Origin: Firmicutes bacterium HGW-Firmicutes-9
GTDB taxonomy: Bacteria > Bacillota > Clostridia > Christensenellales > CAG-138
DNA: 64,000 nt
NCBI GenBank assembly: GCA_002841395.1
Contig: PGZM01000002.1
Location: 132,201-196,200 of the forward strand
Reading direction: 5' to 3'
Part shown: positions 61,289-64,000 of the stretch, in pieces
Position numbering within the stretch: position 1 is the stretch's first letter
Layout: every line of letters begins with the position of its first letter
Made by a program: the position numbers and the translations under genes
The notes under the pieces: model-generated
Databases searched by the model: none
What the model was told of the DNA's origin: nothing
What the model saw: the letters and a program-made list of their open reading frames with translations, nothing else

Positions 61289-61317
61289 TTGAATTGCGCA
61301 GGGTTCAAGGATATAAT
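61289..61317 (+). promoter_or_regulatory. serC-serA promoter
   Basis: TTGAAT (61289-61294), 17-base spacer, TATAAT (61312-61317), 56 bases before the ATG. Confidence 0.82.
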
Positions 61318-61373
61318 GTATTCGAACAATCATTTTCTCGCATATTATTAAAAAATCTTTAGGAGCGTGCAGT

Positions 61374-62462
61374 ATGAAATACGACCGTATCTACAACTTT
61401 TCTGCGGGACCCGCAACCATGCCTGTTGAAGTGCTCGAAGAAGTCGCAGCCGAAATGCTGAACTACAAAGGCAGCGGTATGTGCGTCATGGAGATGTCGC
61501 ACCGTTCAAAGGTCTACCAGACCATCATCGACGAAGCAGAGGCCGATCTGCGCGAGCTGATGAACATCCCGGATAACTACAAGGTGCTCTTCATTCAGGG
61601 CGGCGCTACGCTGCAGTTTGCGATGGTTCCGGCGAACCTGATGAAGAACGGCGTAGCCGACTACATCGTCACCGGCGCGTGGTCGAAAAAGGCCGCAGAA
61701 GAGGCGAAGAAGTATGGCAAAGTCAACGTTCTCGCCACGAGCAAGGATAAGAACTTCAGCTACGTCCCCGATGTGAGCGACCTGCCCATCAGCGAGGACG
61801 CGGATTATGTCTATATCTGCGAAAACGAAACCATCCATGGCACGACCTATGCCGAGCTGCCGAACACCAAGGGCAAGATTCTGGTGTCTGACCAGTCTTC
61901 TATGTTCCTTTCTAAGCCCTGCAACGTCTCTGACTACGGCATGATCTATGCCGGCGTGCAGAAGAACGTCGGCCCCGCGGGCATGGTCGTCGTGATCATC
62001 CGCGAGGATCTGATCCGTACGGATCTGCCGGAATGGGTGCCCACCTATATGCGTTACGACATCCACGCGGAGAATGGCTCCATGTACAACACGCCGAACT
62101 GCTGGGCGATCTACGTCTGCGGCAAGGTGTTCAAGTATCTCCAGAAGATCGGCGGTCTCTCCGCCATGCAGGCGATCAACGAGGACAAAGCCAAGGTGCT
62201 TTACGACTTCCTCGATTCCAGCAAGATGTTCCGCGGAACGGTCGAGAAGAGATATCGCTCGCTGATGAACATCCCGTTCGTGACCGACGATGAAGCACTC
62301 GACGCAAAGGTCGTCTCCGCAACCAAGGCTGCAGGATATGACAACCTCAAGGGCCACAAGAGCGTCGGCGGCCTCCGCGCTTCCACCTACAACGCCATGC
62401 CCAAAGAGGGCGTGGTCGCGCTGGTAGACTTCCTCAAGAAGTTTGAAGCAGAGAACAAATAA
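61374..62462 (+). CDS. serC: Phosphoserine aminotransferase
   Basis: 362 residues. Class V aminotransferase: YNFSAGPATMPVEVLEEVA start, HRSKVYQTIIDEAEADLREL, FIQGGATLQFAMVPANL, and the PLP lysine region YAGVQKNVGPAGMVVVII near 195-205. It converts 3-phosphohydroxypyruvate and glutamate to phosphoserine. TTAGGAGCGTGCAGT precedes the ATG. serA lies 26 bases downstream, forming a two-gene serine pathway operon; serB is not in the window. Confidence 0.96.
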   Translation: MKYDRIYNFSAGPATMPVEVLEEVAAEMLNYKGSGMCVMEMSHRSKVYQTIIDEAEADLRELMNIPDNYKVLFIQGGATLQFAMVPANLMKNGVADYIVTGAWSKKAAEEAKKYGKVNVLATSKDKNFSYVPDVSDLPISEDADYVYICENETIHGTTYAELPNTKGKILVSDQSSMFLSKPCNVSDYGMIYAGVQKNVGPAGMVVVIIREDLIRTDLPEWVPTYMRYDIHAENGSMYNTPNCWAIYVCGKVFKYLQKIGGLSAMQAINEDKAKVLYDFLDSSKMFRGTVEKRYRSLMNIPFVTDDEALDAKVVSATKAAGYDNLKGHKSVGGLRASTYNAMPKEGVVALVDFLKKFEAENK

Positions 62463-62488
62463 CGCATTCAACAAAAGGAGAATTCGCT

Positions 62489-63403
62489 ATGATTAAGATT
62501 CTTGCCAGCGACGGCATGGAAAAGAGCGCAATTGCTGCGCTGGAAGCAAAAGGCTGTCAGGTTGACGTGAAGTTCTATGATCCGGACGCGCTCTGTGAAG
62601 CCGTTCAGGATTATGATGTTCTCGTTGTGCGCAGCGCAACCAAGGTTCGCGAACCGCAGATCAACGCGGCGTGCATGACTGGCAGGCTCAAGCTTGTCAT
62701 CCGTGCAGGTGTCGGCATCGACAACATCGACAAAGTCTGCGCCGAAGGCCGCGGCATCTCCGTCTGCAACACGCCCAGAGCCAGCTCTGACGCAGTTGCC
62801 GAGCTTGCGCTGGGTCACATGTTCTCCTGCGCGCGCTTCATCTCCGCCGCGGGTCACACCATGCGCGAAGGCAAATGGGAAAAGAAATCCTACGAAGGCA
62901 TCGAACTGATGGGTAAGACCGTCGGTATCGTTGGCTACGGTCGCATCGGTCAGGCGCTTGGCCGTCGTTGCCAGGCGCTGGGCATGAGCGTTCTTGCGTA
63001 TGACATCTATAAGATGCCGGAACTCGAGTGCGACACCATGCGCTATGTCGAAATGGACGAGCTGCTCAAGTCGTCCGATATCATCTCGCTGCATGTTCCG
63101 TCGCTGCCCGGCCAGCCGCTGGTCAGCCGCGAAGCACTCACGACGATGAAGGATGGCGTAATCATCATCAACACCTCCCGCGGCACCAATGTCGACGAAG
63201 CAGCGCTTTTGGAAGCGCTCGAGAGCGGCAAGGTGTACGGCGCAGGTCTTGACGTGTTCGCAGAAGAACCGAGCAAGAACGAAGCGCTCTATAAGCATCC
63301 TCGCGTGAGCAGCACGCCGCACATCGGCGCGTCCACGCAGGAAGCGCAGGCACGCATCGGCGCAGAGATCGTGGATCTGATCAGCAAGGCATTTAACCTG
63401 TAA
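62489..63403 (+). CDS. serA: D-3-phosphoglycerate dehydrogenase, short form
   Basis: 304 residues. NAD-binding motif GKTVGIVGYGRIGQALGRRC near 145-164. D-isomer 2-hydroxyacid dehydrogenase signatures include IRAGVGIDNID near 71, LHVPSLPGQPLVSREAL near 201 and the catalytic region FAEEPSKNEALYKHPRVSSTPHIGA with His near 280. It lacks the C-terminal ACT domain of longer SerA forms, so serine feedback through that domain is absent. Coupling with serC supports phosphoglycerate as substrate. A terminator follows directly. Confidence 0.93.
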   Translation: MIKILASDGMEKSAIAALEAKGCQVDVKFYDPDALCEAVQDYDVLVVRSATKVREPQINAACMTGRLKLVIRAGVGIDNIDKVCAEGRGISVCNTPRASSDAVAELALGHMFSCARFISAAGHTMREGKWEKKSYEGIELMGKTVGIVGYGRIGQALGRRCQALGMSVLAYDIYKMPELECDTMRYVEMDELLKSSDIISLHVPSLPGQPLVSREALTTMKDGVIIINTSRGTNVDEAALLEALESGKVYGAGLDVFAEEPSKNEALYKHPRVSSTPHIGASTQEAQARIGAEIVDLISKAFNL

Positions 63404-63420
63404 ATCCAGTCTGGATAAAC

Positions 63421-63455
63421 AAAAAGACTCCGGCTGTCACGGCCGGAGTTTTTTG
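63421..63455 (+). terminator. serC-serA terminator
   Basis: ACTCCGGC-tgtcacg-GCCGGAGT followed by TTTTT. Confidence 0.9.
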
Positions 63456-63713
63456 TTGTGTTTCTTTTATTGTGGCCACAAACACAAGATGTGGAATTGG
63501 ACTCGAAATATAATACTATATTTTGTATCTAAATTTGAGATAATTTATGAAATCTTTCTAAACATTCGACATGTTTATACAGGATATGCAGACCGTATGC
63601 AGAGATTGTTGCGATGTCACTCTTGCAAGATGCCCTGATTCAGGCTAACTTTACGCAAATTTGATCTGTGGCTACAAAATCGCCATATTTGTCCACAGTC
63701 TATCCACTGAATA
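63456..63713. other. AT-rich upstream region of the ribonucleotide reductase gene
   Basis: Part of a 401-base gap between serA and the ATP-cone gene. It shows no credible gene. A single NrdR-like word ATACTATATTTTGTAT (63513-63528, 13 of 16 to the consensus) is the only site recognised. Confidence 0.45.
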
Positions 63714-63761
63714 TATCAATATTTAGTATGCAAGATCGTCTATTGACACAAAATATAGTGA
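63714..63761. promoter_or_regulatory. Pair of NrdR-like boxes
   Basis: Box 1 TATCAATATTTAGTAT (63714-63729) and box 2 ACACAAAATATAGTGA (63746-63761; 14 of 16 to ACACWATATATWGTGT). They are 32 bases apart centre to centre, three helical turns, the usual NrdR spacing. Box 2 overlaps the promoter -35. Confidence 0.7.
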
Positions 63762-63771
63762 CGGATAAACT
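63743..63771 (+). promoter_or_regulatory. Promoter of the ATP-cone/reductase gene
   Basis: TTGACA (63743-63748), 17-base spacer, TAAACT (63766-63771), 33 bases before the ATG. Confidence 0.75.
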
Positions 63772-63804
63772 GATATTGCACACCAAGTGGGAGGGATCGG
63801 ATTT

Positions 63805-64000
63805 ATGTTTACAGTAATTACCAAGCGTGACGGCCATCAGGAGTCGTTTGACCGTCTCAAAATAAAGAATGCCATCTGGAAGGCCGCACAGGCCGTCAAC
63901 GGCACGGACGAGGAGCGCTCTGAGAGACTCGCGGACGAGGTCGTTCGCCTTGCGGAGGAGCGCTACGGCGACAGAACGCCGGACGTCGAAGGCATCCAGG
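63805..64000 (+). CDS. nrdD: Ribonucleotide reductase with N-terminal ATP-cone, probably anaerobic class III (partial)
   Basis: 65 residues before the window ends, starting MFTVITKRDGHQESFDRLKI with an ATG preceded by GGGAGGGATCGGATTT. The KRDG ... FD--KI-NAIWKAA pattern is the regulatory ATP-cone that senses ATP/dATP. It occurs at the N-terminus of ribonucleotide reductases and in NrdR. The paired NrdR-like boxes upstream support a reductase, and the anaerobic setting favours NrdD, but class I or II cannot be excluded from this fragment. Confidence 0.75.
   Translation, partial: MFTVITKRDGHQESFDRLKIKNAIWKAAQAVNGTDEERSERLADEVVRLAEERYGDRTPDVEGIQ

Overview
The window looks like chromosome from an anaerobic Bacillota, most likely class Clostridia. 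No 16S gene is present, so the genus cannot be read. The evidence is: a CIRCE element before groESL, a RemA-type regulator between yicC and gmk, ScpA/ScpB, an RqcH-type quality-control factor, VanW and DUF1700/PadR proteins, a group B-like [FeFe]-hydrogenase, a probable selenium-dependent molybdenum hydroxylase set, and a probable anaerobic ribonucleotide reductase behind NrdR-like boxes. Promoters are classical sigma-A (TTGACA-N17-TATAAT type). Ribosome binding sites are strong GGAGG. UUG and GUG starts are frequent. The coding DNA is moderately GC-rich, which produces long spurious antisense frames. No tRNA, rRNA, IS element, prophage or CRISPR array was seen.

Layout. 1-7067 (minus): housekeeping operon yicC-remA-gmk-rpoZ-priA followed by a two-subunit ABC exporter whose second gene runs off the left edge. 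7194-12488 (minus): pcrA-ligA and an AIR-synthase-like gene. 12635-13701 (plus): rdgB (apparently leaderless) and a YfcE-like phosphoesterase. 13765-18471 (minus): scpB, scpA, an M50 protease, rqcH, a TrpR-like regulator and rpsT. 18761-20844 (plus): groES-groEL with CIRCE. 20859-28869: mixed-orientation genes (an orphan AT-rich gene, VanW, an ECF sigma factor with a DUF4179 partner, a GT39-like membrane protein, a Thr-Pro linker membrane protein, and the hydrogenase).

29060-30899 (plus): GntR regulator with an ABC transporter. 30997-32721 (minus): an ammonium transporter fused to a P-II domain. 33086-37530 (plus): PadR-DUF1700, two short-chain dehydrogenases, an acetyltransferase and a DUF89 phosphatase. 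37732-45987 (plus): 2-oxoacid dehydrogenase E2, E3 and a fused E1 alpha-beta, then transketolase and lipoate ligase. 46051-46899 (minus): prohibitin-like protein. 47176-54226 (minus): Se-dependent-type xanthine dehydrogenase, YgfK and SsnA. Divergently from these run a threonine-synthase-like PLP enzyme and a BMP-type nucleoside ABC transporter (54476-61120). 61374-63403 (plus): serC-serA. 63805-end: start of an ATP-cone protein, probably nrdD.

Two functional themes stand out. First, 47-61 kb reads as a purine acquisition and breakdown region: nucleoside import, a molybdenum hydroxylase, a flavin/Fe-S reductase and an aminohydrolase. A PLP enzyme of unsettled role sits in the middle, and the importer promoter has a perfect palindrome filling its -35/-10 spacer. 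Second, 37-46 kb combines a complete 2-oxoacid dehydrogenase complex with its own lipoate ligase. I found no clearly novel defence or mobile system. The most unusual items are the Amt-PII fusion lacking the T-loop tyrosine, the leaderless rdgB, the duplicated translation start before the AIR-synthase-like gene, and the purine region.
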